From positions 124,001-188,000 of the forward strand of contig DASWVB010000013.1 in the NCBI GenBank assembly GCA_036401375.1: DNA of 64,000 bases, given 5' to 3'. Source of the stretch: DASWUZ01 sp036401375 (GTDB lineage Bacteria; Acidobacteriota; Terriglobia; Terriglobales; Acidobacteriaceae). This document shows, piece by piece, positions 36,469 through 45,884 of the stretch. A program made the position numbers and the translations under genes. Positions within the stretch are counted from its first letter, which is position 1, and each line of letters begins with the position of its first letter. The notes beneath the pieces were generated by a model. It was given only the letters and a program-made list of their open reading frames with translations, was not told the DNA's origin and searched no databases.

Positions 36469-39400
36469 TCAGACGCCCAACCGGGCGTACTCCGCCTTGG
36501 CTTGCATCAGGACTGGGACGTCAGGGTCTGCGTCTTTCCAGATGGTTAGAAAAGCTTGATAGGACTTGCGCGCCGCGACCTTGTCGCCCATGAGAACGTC
36601 GGAGCGACCAAGCTGCAGGTAGGCCAGAGCTCCGATGACATTGATCTTGACGATGGCCGGTCGGTCGATCAACTTTTGAAACTCCGCCGCCGCCTCTCTG
36701 CCACTGCCTAATTGCAGGTATGCAAGACCGCGGATATAGGCTGGATATAGATTATCGAATGACTGTGTGTAAGCTAGCTCGTACTTTTCCAATGGTCGCA
36801 AAATCTCAATCGCCCTTTCCGGATTGTTGTTGTTCAATTGGATGGCTGCCCGTATCGTAGGCAGAATGAACCGTTGCGAGAGTGTATCCTGCGGGGATTC
36901 GCGGTCTAGTGCAGTTGCTAGACCGGCAGCCCGCTCACCGTCGCCCAAAAAAGCAAGCAGGAGGGCCAGAAACTGGCGACTTCCGCGATCCTGAGGCATT
37001 AGGCTAAATTGCTTAGCGCGTCTTGCTGCATCCGCTTTCTGCCCAACCTCAGCTTCGTCTAGAGCGATCTCAAGATTGCTTGGATCAGCCTGATCGAGAG
37101 CGTTGTTCTTCTTTGGAGCACGCACAGCTTGCTGAAGCAATTGGCGAGCTTGGGTGAAGCGTCCACCGTAAGCCTCTAATCTACCCTTCATCCTAAAAGA
37201 AGGATCTGAGATATTGTCACCTCGCGCCTGAAGAAATTGCTCCTCCATGGCGCGCTTGTTATGCTGCAAAAAAGCCACCAAAAAAAGGCCTCCGCGCAAA
37301 CTTGGGCTATCTTCTTTGCGAGCTTTAGCCTGAGCGTAGACAAGCTTGGCTTCCTCTAAATGGCCCGCAGAGACGGTCGCAGTCATCAATTCGTAATAGC
37401 TTCCGGGGCCAAGCAACGGCATCAGACGCAGAGCTTCCCGTTCTTCCGCAGCCGATTCGTCATAGCGGCCTAGTTGTAATAGGCAAGCCGCAAAATTTAT
37501 GTGTGCTACTCCGTCCAGCGGAAAGGTTCGCACCCATTCCTGGTAGATGGGATACGAGCTATCCAGATCCCCCAACCCAACATTTAAATAGAGAGTCTCC
37601 GCGAGGAATTTAAGCTGGCCGGTCAGTCTGTCGCGCAATTCGTATGCTTTCTTCTCAGCTGCCAGGGCCCGCTCGGCTCTGCCCACATCCCTGTAAATGA
37701 TCCCGAGCGACGCATAGGCCAAAGCAAAGTTCGGATCCAGATCGACGGCGCGCTCGTAGTAAGACGCCGTGGTGGCGTGATCCCCCGACAAATGGATCTT
37801 GAATCCGCTGTGGAGAGACTGTATGGCTTCGAGAGAGGATGACGTTGCCAGTTCCAACGGCGTGTTGAATCTGTTCACAGACTCGGCCGGCTCGCCCATG
37901 CGGCCCCGGAGTTCGGCGCCGGCTAAGCCCAGCGCATGCACGATGTCCGTGCGCAGAGGCGCAACCTGCTTTGCCCTGGCGAAGATCTTGCCGCTCCGGC
38001 AATTGACGCCGGTCAGGGTAATTTGAAAGTGGTTGCCTACATCCGCAATGGAGCTGTCGATCACCGCCTTGCTGTTGGTTTGGAGGCAAACCTCGCGCGC
38101 AATCTCCGGGGTGATTTTGCCGTCCACCGGATGTTTGTGGTCCTTCATCGTTTCCCGCACTTTATCTTGCGCGAGCACCTGGAGGAAGGGTGTCTGCGAC
38201 AGTTCAACCGGAATCGCAAGATTGAGAGCATCGTCCAGAACGGTGTCGCTGGTCTGGTTGGTTAAGTCGGCAATCACAATCGTGTCGGTAGCGGTCAGTT
38301 GGTAACGGGTGAGATAGCGGTAGAGAGCGTCCGCTCCACCGGCAAAAACAAGGAGAAGGACAGCCAAGCCTAGCCATTTGCGGATGCGGTGCATCCGTAG
38401 TTTGCGCTGGCCTCGGACCAGTTCGATGTCGGCGCGCATCTCGGCCGCTGACTGGTAGCGTTGTGCGCGATCCTTGCTCATCGCTTTCGCAATAACGGCT
38501 TCCAAAGCGCCTGGTACAGTGGGATTCAAGTCGTGGACCGGAATGGGCGTCCGATGCAGGGTTGCTTCATGAATGCCAGTAGCGTTGTTGCCCGTGAACG
38601 CCCGCGCGCCCGTTGCCATCTCATACAGAACAAGGCCGAAGGAAAACAGGTCGGTGCGGGCGTCCAGTTTTTCTGTCCGAATCTGCTCAGGAGACATATA
38701 GCTGGCCGTACCCATGGCCAAGCCGGTGCGGGTCAGATTTGTGTCGTCGATTGGAAGCATCGGAGCGCCAGCCGATCCATTGACATACCCCGCCCGCGCC
38801 TCTGCTTCCATCTCTGTCTGCTCTTCGGACTCGACTAACTTGGCCAGTCCGAAGTCCAGAATCTTTGCGGGACCGGCATTGGTGAGAAAAATGTTGGCGG
38901 GCTTGATGTCGCGGTGAACGATGCCTCTTTCATGAGCGGCCTGCAGACCGTCGCAGATTTGAATCGCAATTTCGAGGAACTGGTCCAGGGGCATCCGCGT
39001 CGGATGATCAGCGGCCAAACGATCCCGAAGTGTCAAGCCGTTGAGCAACTCCATCACGATGAGGGGCTGCCCCCCGAACTCTTCGATTGTGAAGATGGTG
39101 CAGATGTTGGGATGGTTCAGAGACGAGGCCGTTTTCGCTTCCCGCTCAAATCGTTTGAGGGCGGCCGGGTCGCTGGCCAGCTCTTCCGGCAGGAATTTGA
39201 GCGCCACCGGGCGGCTCAGCTTCAGGTCCTCAGCCCGATATACGACTCCCATGCCGCCGCCACCGATCATCTCGATTACACGGAAGTGCGATACTTTTTT
39301 TCCGATGAGTCCGGAACTGGCGGGCAGGACTTCCGATTGCTCAGGGAAAGGGCTTACCTTTGCTTCAAATTGTGGAGGATCATCAATTGGCTCAATCCAC

Positions 39401-39831
39401 TCCGCTGGAACGACTAGCCGGTAGCCTCGTCGGGCGACGGTCTCGATGTAACTGGGCTGGGCTGCCGAGTCGCCGAACGCTCTGCGCAAAGTGCCGATCG
39501 CTACATTGATATTGTGGTCAAAATCGACGACAGTGTCGTTGGGCCACAGTCTCCTCCTGATTTCCTCACGCGACGCCAGGCCGCCGCCACACTCGACCAG
39601 GAAAACGAGCACCCGGAATGGCTGCTCCTGAAGCAGAACCCGCCGGCCAACAGAATCACCCTCACACGCGCACAGTTCTCCGGTTTTCAAATCGAGCTCG
39701 AACGACCCGAGCCGCACACGGGTTGAATCCTCTGTTTTCACTGATTCGGAACCATTGCAAAGGCGGGGTGCGGAAGCTTGGTCGAAAGGAATGGGCTCAG
39801 ACACGTCGATTCTAAGGGATTTCCATATCAA
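36469..39831 (-). CDS. Ser/Thr protein kinase with OmpR-type DNA-binding domain and TPR tail
   Basis: 1120 residues, TTG start; a GTG at 39741 (codon 31) is an alternative. Domain order: OmpR/CadC-type winged helix at about 39-143 (VVDFDHNINVAIGTLRRAFG, ETVARRGYRLVVP); Hanks-type kinase at about 180-470, with GGGGMG, Lys212, HRDIKPAN (306-313), DFG (326-328) and the MGTASYMSPEQIRTEKLDAR activation segment; one transmembrane helix at about 487-504; a periplasmic domain followed by many TPR-like helices to the end. This architecture (DNA-binding head, kinase, membrane helix, TPR) is characteristic of Acidobacteria. It could phosphorylate partners and bind DNA from the membrane, like CadC. A double repeat upstream may be its own site. 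Confidence 0.92.
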   Translation of the reverse strand: MIWKSLRIDVSEPIPFDQASAPRLCNGSESVKTEDSTRVRLGSFELDLKTGELCACEGDSVGRRVLLQEQPFRVLVFLVECGGGLASREEIRRRLWPNDTVVDFDHNINVAIGTLRRAFGDSAAQPSYIETVARRGYRLVVPAEWIEPIDDPPQFEAKVSPFPEQSEVLPASSGLIGKKVSHFRVIEMIGGGGMGVVYRAEDLKLSRPVALKFLPEELASDPAALKRFEREAKTASSLNHPNICTIFTIEEFGGQPLIVMELLNGLTLRDRLAADHPTRMPLDQFLEIAIQICDGLQAAHERGIVHRDIKPANIFLTNAGPAKILDFGLAKLVESEEQTEMEAEARAGYVNGSAGAPMLPIDDTNLTRTGLAMGTASYMSPEQIRTEKLDARTDLFSFGLVLYEMATGARAFTGNNATGIHEATLHRTPIPVHDLNPTVPGALEAVIAKAMSKDRAQRYQSAAEMRADIELVRGQRKLRMHRIRKWLGLAVLLLVFAGGADALYRYLTRYQLTATDTIVIADLTNQTSDTVLDDALNLAIPVELSQTPFLQVLAQDKVRETMKDHKHPVDGKITPEIAREVCLQTNSKAVIDSSIADVGNHFQITLTGVNCRSGKIFARAKQVAPLRTDIVHALGLAGAELRGRMGEPAESVNRFNTPLELATSSSLEAIQSLHSGFKIHLSGDHATTASYYERAVDLDPNFALAYASLGIIYRDVGRAERALAAEKKAYELRDRLTGQLKFLAETLYLNVGLGDLDSSYPIYQEWVRTFPLDGVAHINFAACLLQLGRYDESAAEEREALRLMPLLGPGSYYELMTATVSAGHLEEAKLVYAQAKARKEDSPSLRGGLFLVAFLQHNKRAMEEQFLQARGDNISDPSFRMKGRLEAYGGRFTQARQLLQQAVRAPKKNNALDQADPSNLEIALDEAEVGQKADAARRAKQFSLMPQDRGSRQFLALLLAFLGDGERAAGLATALDRESPQDTLSQRFILPTIRAAIQLNNNNPERAIEILRPLEKYELAYTQSFDNLYPAYIRGLAYLQLGSGREAAAEFQKLIDRPAIVKINVIGALAYLQLGRSDVLMGDKVAARKSYQAFLTIWKDADPDVPVLMQAKAEYARLGV

Positions 39832-39870
39832 TACACCGCAATTTCTCCTGGAAAATAGGCAAAACCGCGA

Positions 39871-39888
39871 TTGACCGACAATTGACCG
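39871..39888. promoter_or_regulatory. TTGACCG-N4-TTGACCG direct repeat between divergent regulators
   Basis: Two identical 7-mers lie 11 bases apart, one helical turn, as expected for OmpR/PhoB-type winged-helix dimers. The site is 40 bases upstream of the kinase gene, whose product carries such a winged helix. The second copy would overlap a TTG start of the divergent regulator at 39882, which favours the ATG at 39987 as the real start. Confidence 0.45.
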
Positions 39889-39986
39889 CCAGTGTCTTTA
39901 CTCCGGACCCATGTCGGGTCACCTTGGAACGGCTGCTGCTGCTTTCCTGTGGCAGACACCGAATTCATCCAGAGGCGGTTTCCAAG

Positions 39987-40826
39987 ATGCACACGCAAAT
40001 TCAGTGTTCTGATCAGTTCAGGCGGCCCAATCCGAATTCCCATCGTGACTGGGCGGCCTCATGCAGCCCGTATCCACCGAAGGGCTCTTATGAGGTCATC
40101 TACCTCATCGGCGCGAGTCCTTGCGTTCGCGGAGCCATCCTGGCCGGCAGTGAATCGTTTGGCCCGGAGATGGTCGGCTTTAGTTCCGTCCGAGAGTTCG
40201 GGGAGGCCTATAGGGACGACGAGTCTGCTTGCCTCATTCTTGATTTGCATCCTCAGGACCATCCCGATCATGCGCTCCAGTGCGAACTCGCGGGAAAGGC
40301 GTGCCCTCCTGTCATTTTCACCTGCGGGCACAGTGACATTCCTGCAGCTGTCGGCGCGATGAAGGCAGGAGCGGTCGAGTTGCTGACTCTACCTATCAAT
40401 TCCATAGCACTGATAGAAGCCATCAAATCCGCGTTTCTCCTACATAGAAGACTGCGTCAAAGAAGGGCCGAGCAGTCTAAATTGCAAGAGCGCTTTTCGA
40501 GCCTGACGCCGCGCGAGCGGGAGGTCTTGCCCCTTACCGTCGGAGGTTTACTCAATAAACAGGCTGCATCTGTGCTGGGAATCTCCGAAGTGACGTTGCA
40601 AATCCATCGAAGCCAGATCATGCGGAAGATGCAAGCGGAATCGCTTGCGGACCTGGTCAGGATGTCTGTGAAGCTGCGCATACCGTATTGGCGTGAAGGT
40701 CCTGGCAGCATTCAAACAATTCTCATGAGCCCTTTTAACTTCATACGCCCGATGCGAACGGGTGTGCGCACTAGAGTTTGCTCGAGTCTTCTAATACAAA
40801 CCCCCAATAGGCAGTGCACGAAGTAG
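39987..40826 (+). CDS. LuxR-type response regulator with degenerate receiver
   Basis: 279 residues from the ATG at 39987 (a TTG at 39882 is in frame but overlaps a repeat). Receiver-like domain about residues 35-150: the Asp in CLILDLHPQD remains, but the acidic pair usually after the first strand is replaced (VIYLIGASPCVR) and the conserved Lys of the TKP motif is Leu (LLTLPIN). The C-terminal HTH is intact: LTPREREVLPLTVGGLLNKQ, AASVLGISEVTLQIHRSQIM. This points to a pseudo-receiver that does not use normal phosphorylation, FixJ-like in layout. A long Arg/Thr-rich C-terminal tail follows the HTH. Confidence 0.82.
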   Translation: MHTQIQCSDQFRRPNPNSHRDWAASCSPYPPKGSYEVIYLIGASPCVRGAILAGSESFGPEMVGFSSVREFGEAYRDDESACLILDLHPQDHPDHALQCELAGKACPPVIFTCGHSDIPAAVGAMKAGAVELLTLPINSIALIEAIKSAFLLHRRLRQRRAEQSKLQERFSSLTPREREVLPLTVGGLLNKQAASVLGISEVTLQIHRSQIMRKMQAESLADLVRMSVKLRIPYWREGPGSIQTILMSPFNFIRPMRTGVRTRVCSSLLIQTPNRQCTK

Positions 40827-40887
40827 CAATTATGTTCGATAGCAAGACGAGGGTCATTTCCTCTTGATTGATTCACAAGGAGCCACC

Positions 40888-41769
40888 ATGAAAGCCACCG
40901 CAAACTCCACAGAGGCATCGAAGGTCCATTACAAAACCATCCGCATCCGGGACCTCGATGTGTTCTATCGTGATGCGGGCCCAAGAGACGCGCCCGTGCT
41001 GCTTCTCCTCCACGGCTTCCCCACTTCATCGAATATGTTCCGCAACTTGATTCCGCGGCTGGCGGAATCGTTTCGGGTTATCGCTCCTGATTACCCCGGG
41101 TATGGTTTTAGCAGCATGCCTGACCACAAAGCCTTCCCCTACACCTTCGAAAACGTGACGAGCATCGTCGAGGAGCTCACAAAAACACTTGAGCTGACCA
41201 AGTACACACTCTATGTCATGGACTATGGAGCACCGATCGGCTATCGGCTCGCCTTACTTCATCCCGAGAAGATTTCGGGGCTCATCGTGCAGAACGGGAA
41301 CGCCTATGAGGAGGGGCTGCTCAAGTTCTGGGATCCCATCAAGAAATACTGGCACGATGCGACTCCAGAGAATCGCGCAGCCCTGACGTTCATGGTGAGC
41401 CCGGAGACCACGAAGTGGCAGTATCACAACGGCGTGAGCGATCCAGGTCTGCTTGACCCAACGACATGGACGCTCGATCAGGTTCTTCTCGATCGGCCGG
41501 GCAACGGCGACATCCAATTGGATATGCTGTTCGACTATGGTTCGAATGTCCCCCTGTACCCTCAGTTTCAGGCCTTCTTTCGCCAGTACAAGCCGCCGAC
41601 CCTGATCGTCTGGGGGAAGAACGACTTCATCTTTCCGCCGGAAGGCGCAGTGCCCTACAAGCGGGACTTGCCCAACGTCGAGACACACTTGCTGGATACG
41701 GGCCATTTCGCCTTAGAGACTCATGGGGAAGAAATCGCTAACCATATCAAGAGATTTTTCGCTTCTTGA
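40888..41769 (+). CDS. Alpha/beta hydrolase (haloalkane dehalogenase / epoxide hydrolase-like)
   Basis: 293 residues from the ATG at 40888, with AAGGAG six bases upstream. Oxyanion motif LLLHGFPTSSNMFRNLIPRL; the nucleophile elbow is VMDYGAPIGYR with Asp rather than Ser, as in dehalogenases and epoxide hydrolases; acid region PPTLIVWGKNDFIFPPEGA; catalytic His in LLDTGHFALETH. A cap domain spans about 135-215. Substrate unknown. It follows the regulator gene by 61 bases on the same strand. Confidence 0.9.
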   Translation: MKATANSTEASKVHYKTIRIRDLDVFYRDAGPRDAPVLLLLHGFPTSSNMFRNLIPRLAESFRVIAPDYPGYGFSSMPDHKAFPYTFENVTSIVEELTKTLELTKYTLYVMDYGAPIGYRLALLHPEKISGLIVQNGNAYEEGLLKFWDPIKKYWHDATPENRAALTFMVSPETTKWQYHNGVSDPGLLDPTTWTLDQVLLDRPGNGDIQLDMLFDYGSNVPLYPQFQAFFRQYKPPTLIVWGKNDFIFPPEGAVPYKRDLPNVETHLLDTGHFALETHGEEIANHIKRFFAS

Positions 41770-42277
41770 AGGCCCGATGGAGTACATGGTCTGGCAATCG
41801 AAGCGCGGAAGAAGGGGTGGACGGCAGGGCAGTTCGCCCCTCGTGTCGTGATACGTAATCGCTCTGGCAAGTCATCCATCAAGGGACCTGGCGGGGCAAT
41901 CGAGCCAGTTGTTAGACGGTGGCTCTAACGGCAAACGGGCTTCGGGCCGCCCTTGAATCGTGGGATGTTTGGGCAGGCAAATCACGAACGCGTTTGGGAT
42001 GCGACAAAACCCTTCCTCCACCTTACGGGAGGATGCAGTTGTACGATTCGCGATCGCTGGTTAGCTCAAGGGAGTTCGCGAAAGAGCATCACAACTGCAA
42101 CCCCGGGCATAAGCTCAACAGCTCGCTGCCTCAGTCCGACGGCCTGGAAGGTATTCACCAGATCTGCTGGCTTTGAGTGTAATCGCGCCAGCCCACAGTG
42201 TGGACCGCCACGATCTGAGCGTCACCGGAAGGCCAGCGCAGCTTTGATGGCATCATCATGATCGTCACCTTAATAAC
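41770..42277. other. Intergenic region, no gene recognised
   Basis: About 500 bases between the hydrolase and the Dps gene. Several short frames are open, but none has a Shine-Dalgarno with a protein-like product, and no repeat or RNA stands out. It could be the decayed remains of a gene. Confidence 0.4.
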
Positions 42278-42802
42278 TCAGGAGACCCTGGATCGGGTCG
42301 ATTCAAAAAGGAACCACGAGCGCCGTTGCGCCTGGTCGATCCAGTTTTCCAAGAGGCTTGCGGTTGCTACATCACCCGCATCGGCACATAGGGTATGCGC
42401 CGCTCGCATGCTCAACATGATTGCCTTTTCGTTTTCATGGAGTTCGCTCAGCATATCGCCCGGGGTAACATAGTCGGCATCGTTATCGGAGATACGCTGC
42501 AGGCGAGCGATATGCCCGACTGAACGGATCGTCGTGCCGCCGATTTTCCGAACACGCTCAGCAATCTCGTCCGTGACGGCGAATAGCTGGTCCGCATGAT
42601 CGTCCAACAGTAAGTGGTAGTCCCGAAAGTGCGGTCCACTCATATGCCAGTGGAAGTTCTTAGTTTTCAGGTAAAGACAAAACACATCAGCCAGTAATGT
42701 ATTCAAGGCGCATGAAATGTCCTCCACCGCGTGCATACTAATGTCCGAATTATCAATCGGCGGTGCCTGTTGCTTCTTTGCTAGTTTATCTTTGTTAAGC
42801 AT
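42278..42802 (-). CDS. dps: Dps-family DNA-protecting ferritin-like protein
   Basis: 174 residues. Dps oxidises iron with peroxide at a dimer interface and coats DNA under stress. The ligands are visible: KTKNFHWHMSGPHFRDYHLL with His and DDHADQLFAVTDEIAERVRK with Asp and Glu. The N-terminus MLNKDKLAKKQQ is Lys-rich and may be the DNA-binding tail. It lies beside the copper-resistance genes, so this is probably part of a metal/oxidative-stress region. Confidence 0.93.
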   Translation of the reverse strand: MLNKDKLAKKQQAPPIDNSDISMHAVEDISCALNTLLADVFCLYLKTKNFHWHMSGPHFRDYHLLLDDHADQLFAVTDEIAERVRKIGGTTIRSVGHIARLQRISDNDADYVTPGDMLSELHENEKAIMLSMRAAHTLCADAGDVATASLLENWIDQAQRRSWFLFESTRSRVS

Positions 42803-42932
42803 CTCGACCTCTTGTATTGGTGTTTAGTAGTCTTTCAGGAAACGACATGTGTTTCCGCACTCTACGTCACAGTAACTGCCAGTTCAACGCTACTTAGACG
42901 TGGTCTTCATTGTCCGAGCCCACTCTTGCTGC

Positions 42933-43751
42933 TCAATGCCATACCCGTATGCCGAAGATGAACCTGGGATTCGATACGGAGTCACCGGAGCGATGGGAGT
43001 ATGAAGCCGTACTCCCGTACTGATCGGTATAGGCTAACCCAACGTACGGTGCCACTTTGCGCCGTATTTCGTAGCGCAGCCGTATCCCGGTATCCAGATC
43101 GGTCATGCCCGTTCCCAAACCCCTGGCTGGGTCGGGCTTGCTGTAGAAGTTCATCTCCAACTCTGGCTGGGCAACTAACCGTTGGGTAATTCTCAGGTCG
43201 TACGACGCGGTGATCTTTCCCGCGACGTGACCGCCATCCCGGAAATAGAAGGTCGGCTCTATCTGGAAAAAGCTCGGTGCGAGTCCCTCGATGCCGATTG
43301 CGCCCCAGGTGCGATTTGCAGACGAGTCCAGATCTTCACGAATGCCAACTTGAGCGTCCAAATACCGCAAACGTGGAATGGGCCGATCGTACAGGAGCTC
43401 CTGATCACCGTCACTCAAACTACTACCATGCAGGGTGCCCTCTGACTTAATCCACAAGCGGTTCATATCCGTCCCAATCCAGCCTTCACCATCCCAACGA
43501 AGATCGGGTGACGCACCGTCTGTTCGACCCTCGAGCTGATTGAACAACACATGCGCGACGACCCGGTCTGTGATTGGGGGTTTCCAACCGTGCCTATCCG
43601 TCGACACCGCATTCGCTGAAGGCGCAGTTCCGGATTGAGCGCGTGCCTCAGAAGCCAGCGCTAAAAGAGATAAAAAGATGGCTAGTCCCGCAAAGAGGAT
43701 ACTTAAGGCTACCCTGGTTGAGAATTGACGTTTCTTCCCGCGCGAGATCAC
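42933..43751 (-). CDS. copB: Copper resistance outer-membrane protein CopB
   Basis: 272 residues from the GTG at 43751, which overlaps the copA stop (GTGA). Signal peptide around residues 10-36 (VALSILFAGLAIFLSLLALA). The CopB/PcoB barrel pattern is clear: DRVVAHVLFNQLEGRT, WDGEGWIGTDMNRLWIKSEG, GPAIGIEGLAPSFFQIEPTF-like strands, LVAQPELEMNFYSKPDPARG and RYEIRRKVAPYVGLAYTDQY. It ends with the C-terminal aromatic FIFGIRVWH typical of outer-membrane barrels. It acts with CopA in periplasmic copper tolerance. Confidence 0.93.
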   Translation of the reverse strand: MISRGKKRQFSTRVALSILFAGLAIFLSLLALASEARAQSGTAPSANAVSTDRHGWKPPITDRVVAHVLFNQLEGRTDGASPDLRWDGEGWIGTDMNRLWIKSEGTLHGSSLSDGDQELLYDRPIPRLRYLDAQVGIREDLDSSANRTWGAIGIEGLAPSFFQIEPTFYFRDGGHVAGKITASYDLRITQRLVAQPELEMNFYSKPDPARGLGTGMTDLDTGIRLRYEIRRKVAPYVGLAYTDQYGSTASYSHRSGDSVSNPRFIFGIRVWH

Positions 43752-45727
43752 GACACCACCACCGTACGGAACATTCCTGCCTCCATGTGAAACATCAAGT
43801 GACAGTGCAATGCCCATCGTCCCGGAGTGTCGGCGCTCACGAGAAACGTCACTCGCTCCGACGGTTTGACAATGACCGTATGTTTGTAGGGGTTGAACTC
43901 TCCCTGGCCTGTCTCGACCTCGCTCCACATACCGTGAAGGTGGATGGGATGGTCCATCATGCTGTCGTTGATCAGCGTGAAGCGGACCCGCTCCCCGAGC
44001 TTCAACTCAATCGATCCAGAATCGGAGAATTTCCGGCCGTCGAATCCCCAGATGTAACGCTGCATGTTGCCCGTCAAATGCAGTTCGATTTCCCGAGTAG
44101 GCAGCCGGCCATCAACCCCGCGGTATCGGGCTCTCAAGTCGGCGTAAGTGAGTACGCGTCGGCCATTGCTCTGCAGTCCGTCACCAGGATCAGACAGGCG
44201 TTCCGACACTGCCATCGATATTCCGTCCACTTGCGGACCGACGTGTGAAAGCGTGCGATCCACGGGGATTTTTGCTCCGGCCAGCGGCGACGCAGACGAA
44301 TAGGCACTGGTGGATGGACCCGGCTGAGGAAACGGCATATAGTTGCTTACATTTACAATCGATTTCGCAGCAACGGATGCGGCAGTCACGTCCGCTTCAC
44401 CGCGATCAATTGCAGTTGTGGACGAGCCCTGCTCAGGCGGCATATTCATGTCCATTCCCGGCATTTGCTCTGGCGTCGTGGGGTTCTGCGCAGGTGAAAT
44501 ATTCATGCCCATTGCTGGCATCTGCCGTGGCGTCTTTGGGTCCGTCGTCGTAGGCATACTCATCGCCTTCATCCCGGCCATACCCATGCCCATGTCAACC
44601 ATGGTGCGCATGGGCCGCGGATCCATCGCCGGCACCTCAGCGGTCATCCCGAGTCGCGGTGCAAGCGTCCCTCTTGCGTAGCCCGTACGATCTATGGCCT
44701 GTGCAAAGATGCTGTAGGCCGTATCCTGTCTGGGTTCCACGATCACGTCGTACGTTTCCGCATTACCGATTCGAAATTCATCCACCACAACCGGCTCGAT
44801 CTCGTTGCCGTCAGCCTGCACGACTGTCATCGTGAGGCCGGGCAAGCGTACGTCAAAGAGGGTCATCGCCGAACTGTTGATGAAACGGAGCCGAACCCGC
44901 TCGCCAGGTTTGAAGAGGGCTGTCCAGTTCGATGCCGGGTTATTTCCGTTCATCAGAAACGTATAGGTCGCGCCAGTTACGTCTGATATGTCGGTCGGAG
45001 TCATATTCATCCGGCCCCACATCCTGCGGTTAGATATTGTAGGACCGAGGCCGTTCTTCCTCGCGTCATCGATGAATGTTCCCAAAGTCCTCTGGTGGAA
45101 GTTGTAGTACTCGCTGTCCTGCTTCAGGTTGCTGAAGACGGTCCTGGGGTCGGTATCTGTCCAGTCCGCCAGGATGACGACATACTCGCGGTCATACGGC
45201 CCGGATGGATCTACTGCCGGATCGATAATGACCGCGCCGGCCAGGCCTGTCTGTTCCTGAGCCGCGCTGTGGCTGTGATACCAGTAGGTGCCGCTCTGAC
45301 GCACGGGAATCCGATACACAAACGTTTCGCCGGGACGAATGCCCGCGAAGCTGAGGCCCGGAACTCCATCCATAGCGCTGGATACACGAACTCCATGCCA
45401 ATGCAGCGATGTAGGAACCTTGAGGCGATTTGTAACTGCGAGCGTTACCAGGTCGCCTTGTCGCCACCGCAGGGTTGGTGCAGGCAGGGAGTTGTTGACG
45501 ACAGTTGCCGCTGATTGTCTCCCAGTGAAGTTGACCTTTTTTTCTGCTATCTCCAATTCGAAGTGAGTGCCTGAAAGCGTTGACGGACTCTGCACTACCG
45601 TCTCGCAGAAGAGAGGGCTCCGACTTAGCCCCAGACCGCCCACAAGGCCACCTATGGCCAAGCCCTTAACAAATGTCCGACGCGTAACCGGCACCTTGCA
45701 CTCAACCACATCTGCTTCTATCTGCAC
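43748..45727 (-). CDS. copA: Multicopper oxidase CopA (copper resistance)
   Basis: 659 residues; GTG start with GAGGAGGGG upstream. Tat signal TRRTFVKGLAIGGLVGGLG. Four copper motifs: HWHG, YHSH, HPIHLHG and HCHLMFHMEAGM. The middle carries a Met-rich region at about residues 375-430 with two roughly 20-residue repeats (TPRQMPAMGMNISPAQ, TPEQMPGMDMNMPPEQ), typical copper-binding MxxM/MGM motifs of the PcoA/CopA type. It oxidises Cu(I) in the periplasm after folded export. It is divergent from a DUF305 protein with a shared control region. Confidence 0.95.
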   Translation of the reverse strand: MQIEADVVECKVPVTRRTFVKGLAIGGLVGGLGLSRSPLFCETVVQSPSTLSGTHFELEIAEKKVNFTGRQSAATVVNNSLPAPTLRWRQGDLVTLAVTNRLKVPTSLHWHGVRVSSAMDGVPGLSFAGIRPGETFVYRIPVRQSGTYWYHSHSAAQEQTGLAGAVIIDPAVDPSGPYDREYVVILADWTDTDPRTVFSNLKQDSEYYNFHQRTLGTFIDDARKNGLGPTISNRRMWGRMNMTPTDISDVTGATYTFLMNGNNPASNWTALFKPGERVRLRFINSSAMTLFDVRLPGLTMTVVQADGNEIEPVVVDEFRIGNAETYDVIVEPRQDTAYSIFAQAIDRTGYARGTLAPRLGMTAEVPAMDPRPMRTMVDMGMGMAGMKAMSMPTTTDPKTPRQMPAMGMNISPAQNPTTPEQMPGMDMNMPPEQGSSTTAIDRGEADVTAASVAAKSIVNVSNYMPFPQPGPSTSAYSSASPLAGAKIPVDRTLSHVGPQVDGISMAVSERLSDPGDGLQSNGRRVLTYADLRARYRGVDGRLPTREIELHLTGNMQRYIWGFDGRKFSDSGSIELKLGERVRFTLINDSMMDHPIHLHGMWSEVETGQGEFNPYKHTVIVKPSERVTFLVSADTPGRWALHCHLMFHMEAGMFRTVVVS

Positions 45728-45740
45728 GGCCCCTCCTCAT

Positions 45741-45757
45741 GCGCACACTTAGTGCGC
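45741..45757. promoter_or_regulatory. Inverted repeat GCGCAC-ACTTA-GTGCGC upstream of copA
   Basis: Perfect 6-bp arms around ACTTA, 14-30 bases upstream of the copA start. It is an operator candidate for copper control. A closely similar repeat with the same ACTTA centre lies upstream of the tetR gene at 48830. Confidence 0.45.
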
Positions 45758-45884
45758 GAGCTATACAAAATGAAAGCCTAGTAAAAGATGCCCAGTCTCA
45801 CCATCACTTATTCTCCCTAATACAAACCCATGATTTGCACGCTCTGCCGCGTCATCTATGTTCGTAGGCAAATGAGGAGTGCAT

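Noticed and set aside
40790..45831. CTAATACAAACCC occurring near 40792 and 45819
   Set aside because: A 13-base match is expected many times by chance in a window of this size, and the contexts are unrelated.
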